Shown here in pieces: positions 12,802 to 23,800 of a stretch of 64,000 nt of DNA. Every line of letters starts with the position of its first letter. Position 1 is the stretch's first letter. A program made the translations under genes and the position numbers. Location: positions 94,338,534-94,402,533 of the forward strand of contig OX328132.1 in the NCBI GenBank assembly GCA_946811695.1, written 5' to 3'. The notes beneath the pieces were generated by a model. That model was not told the DNA's origin. It did not search any database and saw only the letters and a program-made list of their open reading frames with translations. This DNA is from Gonocerus acuteangulatus. Taxonomy: Eukaryota; Arthropoda; Insecta; Hemiptera; Coreidae.

Positions 12802-13848
12802 TACCTTTCCCTGTTATTATTCTGAGAATAACAGTATCAGGAAGAATATTATAAGAGTCCTTCAGGATTAGTAAGAAAATTACAATTGTATCATCATACT
12901 CAAATGGTGAAAATGTTTTCACATTTGTAATGATATATTTTAAGGTTTATGCAGCCTATTTCCTCTTTGCTGTAATTCTACGATTGAAATTATTTCTAGT
13001 TTAAGTTGTAGCGGCAAAGAAATTGCAACAGAATGCACAAATGAGCGGAAACTGATTCTCTAATCATGTCTCGTGAAGTCTAAATAAAAGTTTGAGAAAT
13101 GTTTTCTCCTTATTTGTTGAACGAACTGTAATAAAGGAGGGAGGGTAGGAGAGGAGGTGATTATATGGAGAAAATAGAACTGTCATGAAGGGTTCTAGAG
13201 AAGAGTAGGGGGCACATCTTCACAGTGTCTACATCAGCCAAATCAATATCTTGGAAGCTTTGTAAGTGAACCTCTGCAATCTAAATTTCTCTGTAGATCC
13301 TAACTCTAGATTCGCTAATGTATCCCTTTATCACTATCAATTCTACAATCTATTATAGTTTTATTAGAGCACAAACTATGAGGAGTTGTCACCGACATAA
13401 AAATGGTGAGGTGTATCTTCAATGAAAAAGGCATGCTTGGTCGATTAATTATTTGAGCACTCTTTTATCATAGACGGAACACAGACACACAGAAATACGC
13501 AATCAATTCTCATGAATACCTATAAAAAATTGATTGTATTCAAAATCTAAATTATATAGACATTGGACAGACTTCGGCATGACGGACAGTCTAGACCTTT
13601 GCCTAAAGATGTTTTTTAACCACTTAACGATGACACTTCTTACTTATTTTTTGTTGGTACTGTTTATTTTGATTTTTTTTTCTCTTATTACGTAATAATA
13701 TTTATTTTTTGTGATGGATATATGCAGAAAGGAATGTTTATAAATAGTTTATATTCATGTTTAAAACTATTGAAACACACATTTTCTGTTTGTAAATTAT
13801 TTATTTGTTCATTTGCTTTAAATATTCATATTTAAAATTATTGGAACC
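12802..13848. other. Non-coding sequence, nothing recognised
   Basis: AT-rich. No repeat termini, splice-flanked frames or duplicated blocks were seen. Confidence 0.4.
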
Positions 13849-13856
13849 ATGGTCAT

Positions 13857-15311
13857 TAGGGTGGTCCAAAATCCTGTGGTAAAAACCCAAGTTGAATGTA
13901 AAAGCCAAGGGACCCCCCAATTCTTTTCTATTTCATAAAAGAAGTAAGGAACCAAAATATCAAAGTCACTTGTAAGGCAATGCTCAAAGCTGTTTTAAAA
14001 AATGAAAATAGGAATTCCTTTACAATTTTTGAAAAAATGACAAGAAATGTTAGGATAGAAAAACTTAAATTTATTTGTTTATTTTACATTAGAAACCATG
14101 TTAAAAACAAGTATATTTTATCATGAATACCATAATAAAAATGAAGTCTTTAAATTTGCTCTTTGGAAGTTGCTCAAAGTTCCAAAAGGCTCTTCTTAGC
14201 CATTGGTTCAGAAACATCTTCGCTCTTGCCACCTAAAACTTTTTCTAACTCTTTTTTGGACGAAGGTTGATATAATTCATCATAAGATCTGCTTTTGGCA
14301 CTTGAACTATCATTTCTGTCATCATCAGGTGGATTAATAGAAGAGGACGTGGATTTTGCGAAGAAACAGACTTTTCTCTTCTCTCTTCTTCTTTTTGAAA
14401 TCTTTCTTTTTTTTTTTATATACTCTTTGTCTTGATATGAAATGATCATTTTTGTCTTAGTTATTTGGCCAATTAAAAAATCGTTGTCTTGTTGCATTTT
14501 CATGAGAATTAGAGCATCTGAATGGGCAATGTCAAAAAACTTTCCAATTTTGCCTACAAATGATTGCTTGTTTGTTCTTCGATTTTCTGCCTTCATTTTC
14601 ATTAAAAGTAGGCATTGTAAATGCAAACTTACAAGTTTTTCAAGCGGATCCTTGGTATATTTAGCCGGGATTAGGGCTTTGCTCTAAACTTCAGTCAATT
14701 CTTCAATTGTGCTATGACTAGAGTTCCTGACAGGAAGTTTGTTCTTCTTTGTGAAATATCCCAAGTCATTAACACCCATTAAGTAAACACTGTCCGCCTG
14801 ACGCGCCTTAAGCGCAGTCATTTCGATTAAAATATAGTTCAAACTAAAAATCAAACTTTCAGAAATATACTAAATACTTTCACTGGCTCAGTTCTTTATT
14901 TAATTTTCTATTAATGAATAAACTATAATGATCTTCTTAAGTGAAATTTTGCAGTTTAATAAACGTGAAACATAAAAGGCGGCTAATACCCGAAAGTATG
15001 AAATATTTGAAGTTTTATAACTCCATTAAATTCCAGTACCCTCATGTCGAAAATGCTGAACATTTTTAATATTAACTGTAATAAAGAGATCAACAGCTTT
15101 GTTAACTTCTGAATCCTAAAAAACAAACAAAAAAAAATTTTCCAAATTAAAGTGTTTTACAGAAATGTACGAAAACTAAACATTGTTGAGCACTGCCTTC
15201 CATATCTTCTAGGGTGCTGAGATTTTGCATAGATTATTCTTTTATTAGGTGTAACAAAATGGGAGGGTTTCTAGGTCTCTAAAAAAAACTTCAGTTTTTT
15301 GGACCACTCTA
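13857..15311. mobile_element. DNA transposon (1455 bp) with 8-bp target duplication
   Basis: The ends are TAGGGTGGTCCAAAA at 13857 and, in complement, TAGAGTGGTCCAAAA ending at 15311. They are flanked by a perfect 8-bp duplication, ATGGTCAT, at 13849-13856 and 15312-15319. An 8-bp duplication with YAGGG-type ends is usual for hAT elements, though P-type elements also make 8 bp. No hAT transposase can be read. The only sizeable frame is a broken minus-strand ORF at 14174-14821. The element is therefore non-autonomous or a decayed copy. Confidence 0.8.
14174..14821 (-). pseudogene. Broken ORF of unknown function carried inside the transposon
   Basis: From an ATG at 14821 the minus strand reads 45 codons (MTALKARQADSVYLMG ...), meets one in-frame TAG (14684-14686), and continues open for 170 codons to a stop at 14174, 216 codons in all. 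The part after the TAG contains GKFFDIAHSDALILMKM, followed by a lysine/arginine-rich block (KKKRKISKRRREKRK) and a Ser/Asp-rich tail. I recall a similar FDIAHxxAL block in uncharacterised arthropod proteins often found near transposons, but cannot name the family. The continuity of frame on both sides of a single stop suggests recent decay or a stop that is read through. Confidence 0.55.
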
Positions 15312-15405
15312 ATGGTCATATATTATGTTTGTAATTTTTTTTTTTTTTAAATAAACATCCTTATTCATTCATTTTTCACTCTTTCCTCAGATAGAAATAA
15401 ACTTT

Positions 15406-15407
<2 letters not shown>

Positions 15408-15457
<50 letters not shown>

Positions 15458-15472
15458 GTGTGTGTGTGTGTG
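15408..15472. repeat. (TA)n then (TG)n microsatellite
   Basis: About 23 TA units pass directly into about 9 TG units, a common compound form. Confidence 0.95.
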
Positions 15473-15832
15473 AGTGTATATTTAGATATAGCTTTAGATT
15501 TTAGTAAAGGTTCTACATTTGGGCAAGGAAACTGCAAATTTTCAGAGCTATTGTTCTTTGTAGCATTACACTTGATAGCGTGGGGTTGCTATCTAATCCC
15601 ATGGGACTTGTTGATCTCTTAATTAAGCGAATCCACTTCCCCCCTCATCCGTGCAGAATGCGCCTGGGCCAGAATATCCTACGAAACTTATTTCAAAACG
15701 GTTGCTCGGGAGATGTATATGCAACCTTCACACTCATCCTGCATATACCAAGATACAGTCATGAACTATCTTTCAACTATATCGCTTGCGGATGCTGGAA
15801 CACGAATTGATATATATATATATATATATATA
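15473..15832. other. Non-coding sequence between transposon and tandem repeat
   Basis: Unique sequence. A 76-codon plus-strand frame (15580-15810) shows no recognisable motif and no splice sites, and is not accepted. The last 20 bases are (TA)n. Confidence 0.4.
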
Positions 15833-16480
15833 CTAGCCGTTACCCGGCGTGCCATGCTACACCTACTTTCTGCATATAGAAAAGCCTAAATAAATTAGAA
15901 ACCAAATAAGAATTATTAAAATCTAATAACACGAATCTGTAACTGTTATGAACCCGTGGTCTCCCAACTGTGAGTCCTAGACGGCTTTGACCTAACCTAT
16001 AACACCCCCCGTATCAAGACAAACATGTATACCAAGTTTCGTAAAAATTGGTCTAACGGTGAGGATTTGTATAAGGGACAAACATACAGACAGACAGCTA
16101 TAAGACGTTTTTGACTTAGCCTACGACACTCCCCAGATTAAGATCTACATGTGTACCGAGTTTAGTCAAAATCGGACGAACGGTGTGGATTTGTATAAGG
16201 GACAAACATACAGACAGACAGCTGGTAGACGTTTTTGACCTAGCCTACGGCACTCTCCAGATTAAGATCTACATGTGTACCGAGTTTAGTCAAAATCGGA
16301 CGAACGGTGTGGATTTGTATAAGGGACAAACATACAGACGGACAGCTTGTAGATTTTTTTGACCTAGCCTAGGAGATTTCTCGTATCAAGACCTACCATT
16401 ATTCCAAGTTTGGTCAAAATCGGTCAAACGGTGTAGATTTGTATAAGGAACAAACAAACAGAAAAACAGACAGACACGTG
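15833..16480 (+). repeat. 124-bp tandem repeat family, plus-strand cluster
   Basis: It starts CTAGCCGTTACCCGGCGTGC right after a TA tract, runs through a 150-bp unique leader, then about four units of roughly 124 bp. Each unit carries GGTGTGGATTTGTATAAGG and GACAAACATACAGACAGAC. It ends at CAGACAGACACGTGATTATA against another (TA)n tract. An inverted cluster with the same leader and units lies at 19221-20095. The boundaries at TA tracts and the CTAG...GTTACCCG leader recall 3' parts of some Penelope or RTE-type elements, but no coding sequence supports a class. Confidence 0.85.

Positions 16481-16481
<1 letters not shown>

Positions 16482-16545
<64 letters not shown>
16482..16545. repeat. (TA)n microsatellite
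   Basis: About 31 TA units closing the plus-strand tandem cluster. Confidence 0.95.
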
Positions 16546-16548
<3 letters not shown>

Positions 16549-16587
16549 TATATAATGATGTTTTTTCTTCTCTGGGAATCCCATTTT

Positions 16588-16802
16588 TGGTGGAACGGCT
16601 TTTATCTCCGGCGGTGCTTCATCTCTCCTACTTCCTTCTGCTATATTTTGCTGGAATCCTCTCCAGCAACGTCAGCTCTTTATCATTAGTGGTAGCGAGG
16701 ATGAAAACCAATAGCCTGACGAAGCTGGAAATCACTCCAGCACAAAATCGCTGGAGGACTTAGGAGAGGTGAAGCACCGCTGGAGGTAGAAGCCGTTCCT
16801 TA
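16588..16802. repeat. Inverted repeat (foldback) of about 210 bp
   Basis: The left arm from 16591 (GGAACGGCTTTTATCTCCGG ...) and the right arm ending at about 16800 are complementary over about 40 bp with a few mismatches. Further in, TGCTGGAATCCTCTCCAGCA forms its own hairpin and weaker pairing continues. There is no target duplication I can define. It may be a small MITE. Confidence 0.7.
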
Positions 16803-19205
16803 GACGTAAATCATTTTAGCAGTTATTTTAAATCATTATTGGCTTCAAAGATACATGTACGATCTATATGATAGATTCCATTTAACTATTGATTATTTTA
16901 TTAATCTCAGCAAATTACACGAAATTGAAATTTTCTTTCAACTTGTTTATTCTATAATGCAGTTGAATGAAGGATCACAACACGCGAACATGAAGAACTA
17001 GATTATTTATTTAAGACCACTTGAAACCCAGAGTTTGAAAAATTGATTCAAAGGCTCTCCAATTGAAGGAGGATGAAAAAGCACTTCTCCGAAGAGTAGT
17101 CTGCCTAGTTTATGAACCCCATTCCAAGATCTTGACGTGTGCCCTTCCTTGATGTTTTAAAAATGCTATCAATGCCTTGATGGAATCTCCCACCTTAGCC
17201 CATTTGGCTTCAAAGGATTAAGATTATTGATTGCTTTCTCTTGGCTGAAGCCACTTCTCCATATTGACTTTGTGACGTGAAACCCTTCGTGAAATATATC
17301 AGGAAAAGTGAAAACTGAAAGTTGCTATCATACAGCGTCTATCAAGTATATGTTTTCCAGGTTTAATGATACTGTGTCAGTGCATATTCATCTCCAACAA
17401 TTTCCTGATCATTTTAATTTTATAAGTTCGACTTGTGGGTACAACTTAAAGAGTTTCCATATCACCCTTATCCCAGGTTTGATTTTACGATGCATCAACT
17501 TTCAAAGTATAGTACTATCTACTGATCATCTTATTTTCGTTTAATGGAAGGTTTTTCCGTGAGATCACCACTGGAAAGGCGAAACCATGGGATAGACTCT
17601 GTACACCTACGGCTAAATAATAGCCAGAGTCAAAGACTCTAACGAGCATTGATAATATCAAAACTGTTTATAAATTTATACTTAATCATTCGTTGCTTCG
17701 TCTACAAATTGGGCAAAAAAAAAAAAAAAAATAGTTAGTCTGGATGAACCTTCATTATGAGAACAACTTTCTAGACTGTCCGTCATAAAGAAGAACATGT
17801 CATTTCCCTCAAAAACGGATTAAGTTTTCGCCTCGGAAGTAGTTTGATACAATTGCATACGTCAAAATTCCAAAAGTCTACTGAAATCTGAAACATGTCA
17901 AACCGTTAACCTTAAAATTAGTTTCTTGCAAATTTCACCACAAAAATCAAGAATCTGTTTACGAGTGTAAAGATTATACTTGCTACCGAGCTTGATCTTT
18001 ATTGTGGACAAATTATTATTGTATCGATTTTGATTGAAATCCGAAAATATGAACGAAGGTGCCCACGATGTTTAAATTTCACCATTAACTCAGAATGTTT
18101 GGCATTGAAACATGTAGAGTGATGATGCGAAGTTAAAGTCATTTCAATTAGCCTTTTTTTTAATTAAAAAAAATAATAAAATTGAGATTACATATTTATC
18201 CTTGTTAATCATGAATGAAATAGTTCATTATATTTATACCGATTCTAGAACCTGTTTAAATTTTTAGATTCTTTTTAAAAATTTGTTGTTAACAATCATT
18301 TTCGGTTCGTTGGTTTGCATTGTAGGTTATGATTTAGGGTTTTCCCAATAACCTGAAGAACTGACCATTTAAAAAGGAAATATTTATACTTTCCAACGCT
18401 TCGTACATTCGTAGTGGGAGGCTTTTGTTCCATGGGTTAGGAAATCCACGCTAATAATGCGAGGCGAAATTTAAGTTTAGTTTAAGGAATCCCAAGTGTC
18501 CACGAAACGTCGAGTGAACTCAGCGTGAAGAATGGACGAACGCTATCATAACTTGACCCTTGTTCTAAATCTCAAAACATCTAAAAATCCCTCTTTATGA
18601 ATTACCTATTGCGTTTCTGATTTGATAGTAATTTTCCATTTCTGTTTTGCATTAATAGATTACTTTGAATTACTAAAAAATGTGAATATTCAAGGTTCCT
18701 AATATAGAAGATCCTCTAGTCCTTTCCCGGATGTCTTCAATTAGACACTGGGATCTGAAGGTATATTTATGTCTACCGGATGTCTGCTCTTTCTCTAATT
18801 TAATCAAATACCCAAGAGTTTCATCTTCATAGATGTAAAGTTGTTTTTCATGTGTAATATTGCACTTCTATAACATTCCGTTTAACACTCATTAATAATT
18901 ATTTATTCGCGAAATTATTGAAGATGCCACCCTCGTAATTGATATGAGCTGTAAGAAGTGAATCCCAGTAGAGCTCTGGCCCTTCAACCGATGAGCAATT
19001 ATTCTAAAGCATTTATTGGTTTCAATAAAAATTGAGGTGTCGAAAATAAAAATTTGTGTTCTATTTATAGTGGATAAAAATACGAAAGATTTTCCTTTGT
19101 AAGTACCTTCCAGGTTCGATTCGAAGGGTGAGGTCTAGGGGAAATGTAAAATGATTTAAGTGTATTTATTAATAAGTACTTATTTTGAACCATAGGTGAT
19201 AGATA
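16803..19205. other. Non-coding sequence, nothing recognised
   Basis: About 2.4 kb of unique AT-rich DNA, the longest stretch in the left third without a repeat I can name. A 78-codon plus frame at 17308 has no splice sites or coding bias that I would trust. Confidence 0.4.
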
Positions 19206-19220
19206 TATCTATATATATGA

Positions 19221-20095
19221 AAATCACGTGTCTGTATGTTTTTCTGTCTGTTTGTTCCTTATACAAATCCACACCGTTTGACCGATTTTGACCAAACTTG
19301 GAATAATGGTAGGTCTTGATAACAGAAATCTCCAAGGCTAGGTCAAAAAAATCTACCAGCTGTCTGTCTGTATGTTTGTCCCTTATACAAATCCACACCG
19401 TTCGTCCGATTTTGACTAAACTCGGTACTCATTTGGATCTTAATATGGGGAGTGTCGTAGGCTAAGTCAAAAACGTCTACCAGCTGTCTGTCTGTATGTT
19501 TGATCCCTATACAAATCCACACCGTTCGTCCGATTTTGACTAAACTCGGTACACAGGTAGATCCTAATCTGGAGAGTGCCGTAGGCTAGGTCAAAAATCT
19601 CTTCCAGATGTCTGTCTGTATGTTTTTTTCCTATAAAAATCCACACCTGTTTTATCTAAGTTGGAACACAGGTAGATCTTGATACGGCGATTGCCATAGG
19701 CTAGGTCAAAACGGCTACCATCTGTCTGTCTGTCTGTTTGTTCTTTATACAAACCCACACCGTTTGATAGATTTTTATCAAGCTGGGCACACAGGTTGGT
19801 CTTGATTAGGGGATTGTCATAGGCCAGGTCAGAAACCTGGCCCTTTATTTTTTTTAAATAAAAATCCACACCGTTAGACCGATTTTTACCAAACTACATG
19901 GCATACATGATTGTCTTGATACCCGGGGGGGGGGGTGTTATAGGTTAGGTCAAAGTCGTCTAGGACTCCCAGTTGGGAGGTCACGGGTTCGAAACAGTTA
20001 CAGATTCGTGTTGTTAGATTTTAATAATACTTATTTGGTTTCTAATTTATTTAGGCTTTTCTATATGCAGAAAGTAGGTGTAGCATGGCACGCCG
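19221..20095 (-). repeat. 124-bp tandem repeat family, minus-strand cluster
   Basis: This is the complement of the cluster at 15833-16480, with about six units containing TATACAAATCCACACCGTT. The leader ends TAGCATGGCACGCCG at 20095, where it is cut by the Transib-like element. The remaining leader bases (CGGTAACAGCTAG) resume at 21696-21708. The plus-strand cluster therefore shows what the empty insertion site looked like. Confidence 0.85.
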
Positions 20096-20507
20096 CACAG
20101 TGGGAAAAAATCCACTTTTAGGGCGACAAAATTATTTTTTTGTGTTTTTCAATATTTTTTAGGTCACTGAGTTAGGGAAAAATATTTAAAAAAATCGTTG
20201 ACCCATAGTTTTTAGTATATCCAACAAACAAATGTTGTAGACACACAAGTGTTTTGACATAATAGATACAAATTGGGAAAACATTTTGTAAATCTATGGA
20301 ACATTTAAGTAGTACCTTTTTGCATCTATTATTTACATAAACATAATACATATATTCTTAAAAAATAATACATAGGCTATAATTCGAAAATAAATAACAA
20401 AAATAGACTAACAACTTGAAGAAAAAAGTAATTGTACTGACTTGTTTTTTTTTTTTAATAATAACAAATATATACAATTATATTATGCACTGAAAACGAA
20501 ATATCCA

Positions 20508-20660
20508 TCAATCATCGTCTGATTCAATACTGCTACATCCTTCAGCATTTTCTTTTGACAAGTCAGTATTGTCTGCCTCATTTTCTAATGACAGTTCTTG
20601 AAGTGGATCATGTGGTAAACTACACTTCAATAGGCTAATTACATATACATCGGTAACATG
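20508..20660 (-). pseudogene. Possible transposase C-terminal fragment within the Transib-like element
   Basis: On the minus strand the end of a frame reads LKCSLPHDPLQEL, then SLENEADNTDLSKENAEG, then CSSIESDDD and a stop at 20508. An acidic Ser/Glu/Asp tail right before a stop, about 410 bp inside the element end, is what a transposase C terminus would look like, but no conserved domain is left to confirm it. The upstream frame (to 20693) does not look coding. AT-rich sequence with an A-run at 20447-20458 in complement follows the stop. Confidence 0.35.
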
Positions 20661-20948
20661 AAATTTAATTAAACACGTATAGTTTCTGTTCAAAAAATGG
20701 AAAAGTAATTACAAGAACAAAACTACAATAAACACTGGGAAAAATGTTCCCTTTCTTAGAGTCCGATTAATATTCCCTTCCGTCGCCTGTTGATGATCCA
20801 AGAAAGTAAATATTTACATTTTACCTTAATCCTACTAATACTAGACAGTATTTAGTAAGTGATTTATAAAATATTTCTTTGAATTTTGTCCACCTAAAAG
20901 GCGATTTTTGCCCACTGTCTTTCGCCGCGGATTCTTCAGCTTCTATCT

Positions 20949-20960
20949 GACTGCCTCAAC
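20949..20960. repeat. Target site duplication of SINE, left copy
   Basis: GACTGCCTCAAC here is repeated exactly at 21141-21152 and brackets the SINE. Confidence 0.9.
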
Positions 20961-21140
20961 TTTTTTTTTTTTTTTACGGCGCATCTACACCTAGGTCATT
21001 AGCGCCGACATCCAGGGTGTAGCGAGGAATTTTACCAGCGAGCCGTGGGATGATAAAATTCCTGCCGGAGGTTGGGAATCGAACCCACCATCTCCCGCTT
21101 ATGAATCCAAGACGCTAGCCATTAGACCACGGGAGACCCC
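20961..21140 (-). mobile_element. tRNA-derived SINE, full length
   Basis: On the minus strand it starts GGGGTCTCCCGTGGTCTAAT, with an A-box-like TGGTCTAATGGCTAGCG and a B box GGGTTCGATTCCCA (complement near 21074-21087). A tRNA-unrelated body ending GGCGCTAATGACCTAGG...GCGCCGT and a poly(A) tail (T15 at 20961-20975) follow. A perfect 12-bp target duplication flanks it. A second copy in plus orientation lies at 26495-26694. It would be transcribed by RNA polymerase III and moved by a partner LINE. The tRNA part is not a functional tRNA gene. Confidence 0.92.
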
Positions 21141-21152
21141 GACTGCCTCAAC
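21141..21152. repeat. Target site duplication of SINE, right copy
   Basis: GACTGCCTCAAC, exact match to 20949-20960. Confidence 0.9.
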
Positions 21153-21759
21153 TAAATTTAAATTTGCATTAAAAGGGGGGAAGAAGGGGGAGCTGAAAGT
21201 CTCAAGGCAGTAAAGTAGAAGCTTAAGGCTTATCGAAAAAAAAAATATTTGGAAGTGGAACTTTGTGGAACTTTTTTTTAAACCTTACTCAAACTTGAGT
21301 AATCAACAAAATATGAACAATCTAGTAATAATTTCATCAATATTTTTTTTTCTTTGATATGCCTTTCTGTTATTAGATATATATTATGTATTTATAAAGA
21401 ACATACCACTAGGTAATAAATCCATTGTGAAAAGAATTTATAAAATTTGCACACAATTTTTAAAACACACCGACCGTAGTTGGAACAAGACTAAGCAGAG
21501 GAAGAGCAAGTGACTAGCAATGGTTGCTTTCCTTATTGTTTTAAACAGGTTTGGGTTAAACTAGTTAAAAAAATTGTTCTGTTTTCAATGAATAGAAGAC
21601 TTGAGCACGTTTTCACACGTAAATTGACTTTCTACGACGACATCAAATTTTCGACTTTTGTCGCCGTAAAGTAGTCGTTTTTCCCAGTGTGCGCCCGGTA
21701 ACAGCTAGTTTATTTATATTAACTGTTAACCAACATGTATACCTTTTCACGATTACACT

Positions 21760-22435
21760 TTTGTCAAAAGTGACCCAGAGATTTTTTTTTTCTAATATTT
21801 TGGTGCAAATGCAATATTTTGATTATAAAAATAGGAACTTGAAAATACAAATAAAAGGGTTAGAAAAAAAATTCATTCTATTTTCACAAGTTGTCTTCAA
21901 AATTATCCCCTTATGATTTTTTTTTTCAAATCAAGGAGTCCAATGCGTATTTTAAAACTTTAATATGATTAAAATCACCTACAAACAATAAAAAAAGTAA
22001 TAAGAGAATGATAAAAAATCTGACAGAGGTGAAACAGAGTACCCCTTAATAAATTTTTATCTTGGATAATACCTACATTTGTGGTCCTCTGCATGTTTAG
22101 CAATGCATTTTAATTTCCGCATGATCTTTGCAAATAGCGCGAGAAAATTGTTCATAATTAGTTTAAAAAAATTGTCGCTTTTAGAGTCACTCAAATAGCT
22201 TCTCCTTCTTTTCTTGTTTCGCTGACTGGCCGATGGTCGAGAAGGACCTGTGGAGCAAGCACTTGTCACCCTATTCCTTATGACAGGTCTTAATTTTCAT
22301 AGCTTTTTCCATCGACAATAAACCCCTGAGAGGCCATGGCACTATTGTAAATACACAAATATACAAGTTTTTTGAACTATGATGAAAAAAAAGGAGCACG
22401 TAACTAGTACTATCATGGGTCAAAAATGACACGAG
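21760..22435 (-). pseudogene. Possible piggyBac-type transposon remnant
   Basis: The minus-strand frame 22057-22269 begins with a basic segment (GPSRPSASQRNKKRRRSYL). In the adjacent frame, near 22095-22140, it gives ICKDHAEIKMHC followed by a stop and TC, which recalls the Cys/His-rich C terminus of piggyBac transposases. Blocks GTCAAAAGTGACCCAG (21764) and TGGGTCAAAAATGACAC (22416) lie in partly inverted orientation on both sides. No TTAA-bounded ends were identified. This is a weak call based on resemblance. Confidence 0.25.
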
Positions 22436-22539
22436 AAGAGCTAATACACAAAGGCAGAAAATCAGGTTGGCACTGGCTTACTACCTTCAGAGAGAGCACT
22501 TACATATGGACACGAGAATACAAAAAAATCTTTTGGAAA

Positions 22540-22880
22540 GCCTAAAATAGTAACAGTTATTATTTTGGTTCGACCTTTCGTGAAATACTTTTATAGCCAC
22601 TGAATCCTACCTGGAAATACACCCTACAGCAGGGTCTGCCAGCTACCACCACCTAAGATAATACAAACTAGAAATATTTATTTCACAGTTCAATGCATTA
22701 AAAAATATCAAAACGTTTCTCATTTTCTTGTCTTTTTCTACTATAATACTAATTCTACAAATAAATGCAATTTAAAACAAAAAACAACGACTTAAAAAGT
22801 GAGCTAAACAACTACAAAAACACGTTCAAAAGAACGAAACAAACACATTTGAAGTTTTAAGCAATATTTTAGGTGCCAAC
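22540..22880 (+). repeat. Family A fragment, plus orientation, diverged
   Basis: It shares order and wording with 35590-35770: a GGTTCGACCTTTCGTGAAA region, then CAAATAAATGCAATTTAAA, then AAAGTGAGCTAAACAA and GTTTTAAGC. Neither terminus is kept. Confidence 0.5.
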
Positions 22881-22984
22881 CCTCAAGTAACGGGTGGAAA
22901 GGTCATGTTCAGGTACACTCACAGAACAGAGAATAGAGAAAGGCTGATTGACCCCTACCGTACAGCTAGACAACTATTAATTAA

Positions 22985-23390
22985 TGGAGTTAATGAAGTA
23001 TTTAAAAAAAATTGTATTAAGACATGAAATGTTTTGGGATCTTTTTATTTTAAATTCCATTTAACAGTAATATGAGTACTTCATTATTTTTAATTGCATT
23101 TAACACTAAAATGAATATTTTAGTAAAGAAAGTTAAGTAAATTAGAAACATATTCTTAATAGTGTCTTCCTAGAGAGAACATTGTCAGGACGGCGGGAAG
23201 AGTAATTTCCGCTTATGATACTGTTTCCCGTGCTTTGCCGACAATCTTGCTTTCCGTTGAGATTTCATTGGAATAGGTAGTCCACAATTGATCTAAACAA
23301 AGTAATAACTGTTTTTAATCTACGTCTTCAAAATTACACTAGGGATATGAACGGAACCGCGCTGAGATGACGCAGCTCCTGCGAGTCGGA
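22985..23390 (-). repeat. Family A 5' end, minus orientation
   Basis: The diagnostic 5' end TCCGACTCGCAGGAGCTGCG (complement) finishes at 23390, followed inward by the GCGCGGTTCCGTTCATATCC block. It is inserted in, or abuts, the second Transib-like copy, whose sequence stops at about 23408. Confidence 0.7.
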
Positions 23391-23407
23391 CTTTCTCTTT
23401 ACGTTGT

Positions 23408-23725
23408 TAGTCTATTTTTGTTCTTTATTTTCGTAGTTAGCCTATGTATTATTTTTGAAGAATATATGTATTATTTTTATGTAAATAATTGATGAAAAAA
23501 GTTACTACTTAAATGTTCCATAGATTTACAAAATGTTTTCTCAATTTGTATCCACTAAGTCCACATTTATGTGTGTCTACAACATTAGTTTGTTGGCTAT
23601 ACTAAAAACTATGGGTCAATGCATTTTTTTTTAAAGATATTTCCCTTACTCAGTGACCTCAAAAACAGTGAAAAACACAAAAAACAAAATGCTGTCGACC
23701 TAAAAATAGATTTTTCCCCACTGTG
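23408..23725 (-). mobile_element. Second Transib-like copy, one end only
   Basis: In complement it starts CACAGTG, has a 23-bp spacer and a degraded nonamer (ACAGCATTT). It then matches the left 320 bp of the element at 20096 through AAAAATAGACTAACAAC, where a family A end replaces it. The 5 bases outside the end are ACGGT; the partner duplication was not found because the other end is lost. Confidence 0.7.
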
Positions 23726-23732
23726 ACGGTAT

Positions 23733-23739
<7 letters not shown>

Positions 23740-23779
<40 letters not shown>

Positions 23780-23800
23780 ACACACACACACACACACACA
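23740..23800. repeat. (CA)n microsatellite
   Basis: About 30 CA units with one GA interruption. Confidence 0.95.

Larger units (their letters stand above)
20096..21691. mobile_element. Transib-like DNA transposon, internally deleted (1596 bp)
   Basis: Left end: CACAGTG, a 23-bp spacer, then ACAAAATTA. Right end read inward: CACACTG, a 23-bp spacer, then ACAAAAGTC. Flanking 5-mers are CGCCG (20091-20095) and CGCCC (21692-21696). The related repeat at 15836-15848 gives the unfilled site with CGCCG present once. CACWRTG ends, about 23-bp spacing to an A-rich nonamer and GC-rich 5-bp duplications are, as I know them, the hallmarks of Transib, the family related to RAG1 and the V(D)J signal sequences. 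No catalytic transposase core is present. A SINE (20961-21140) sits inside. Confidence 0.7.

Noticed and set aside
16010..16480. CRISPR-like array of evenly spaced repeats
   Set aside because: Units are contiguous 124-bp tandem repeats with no distinct spacers, in a eukaryotic setting.
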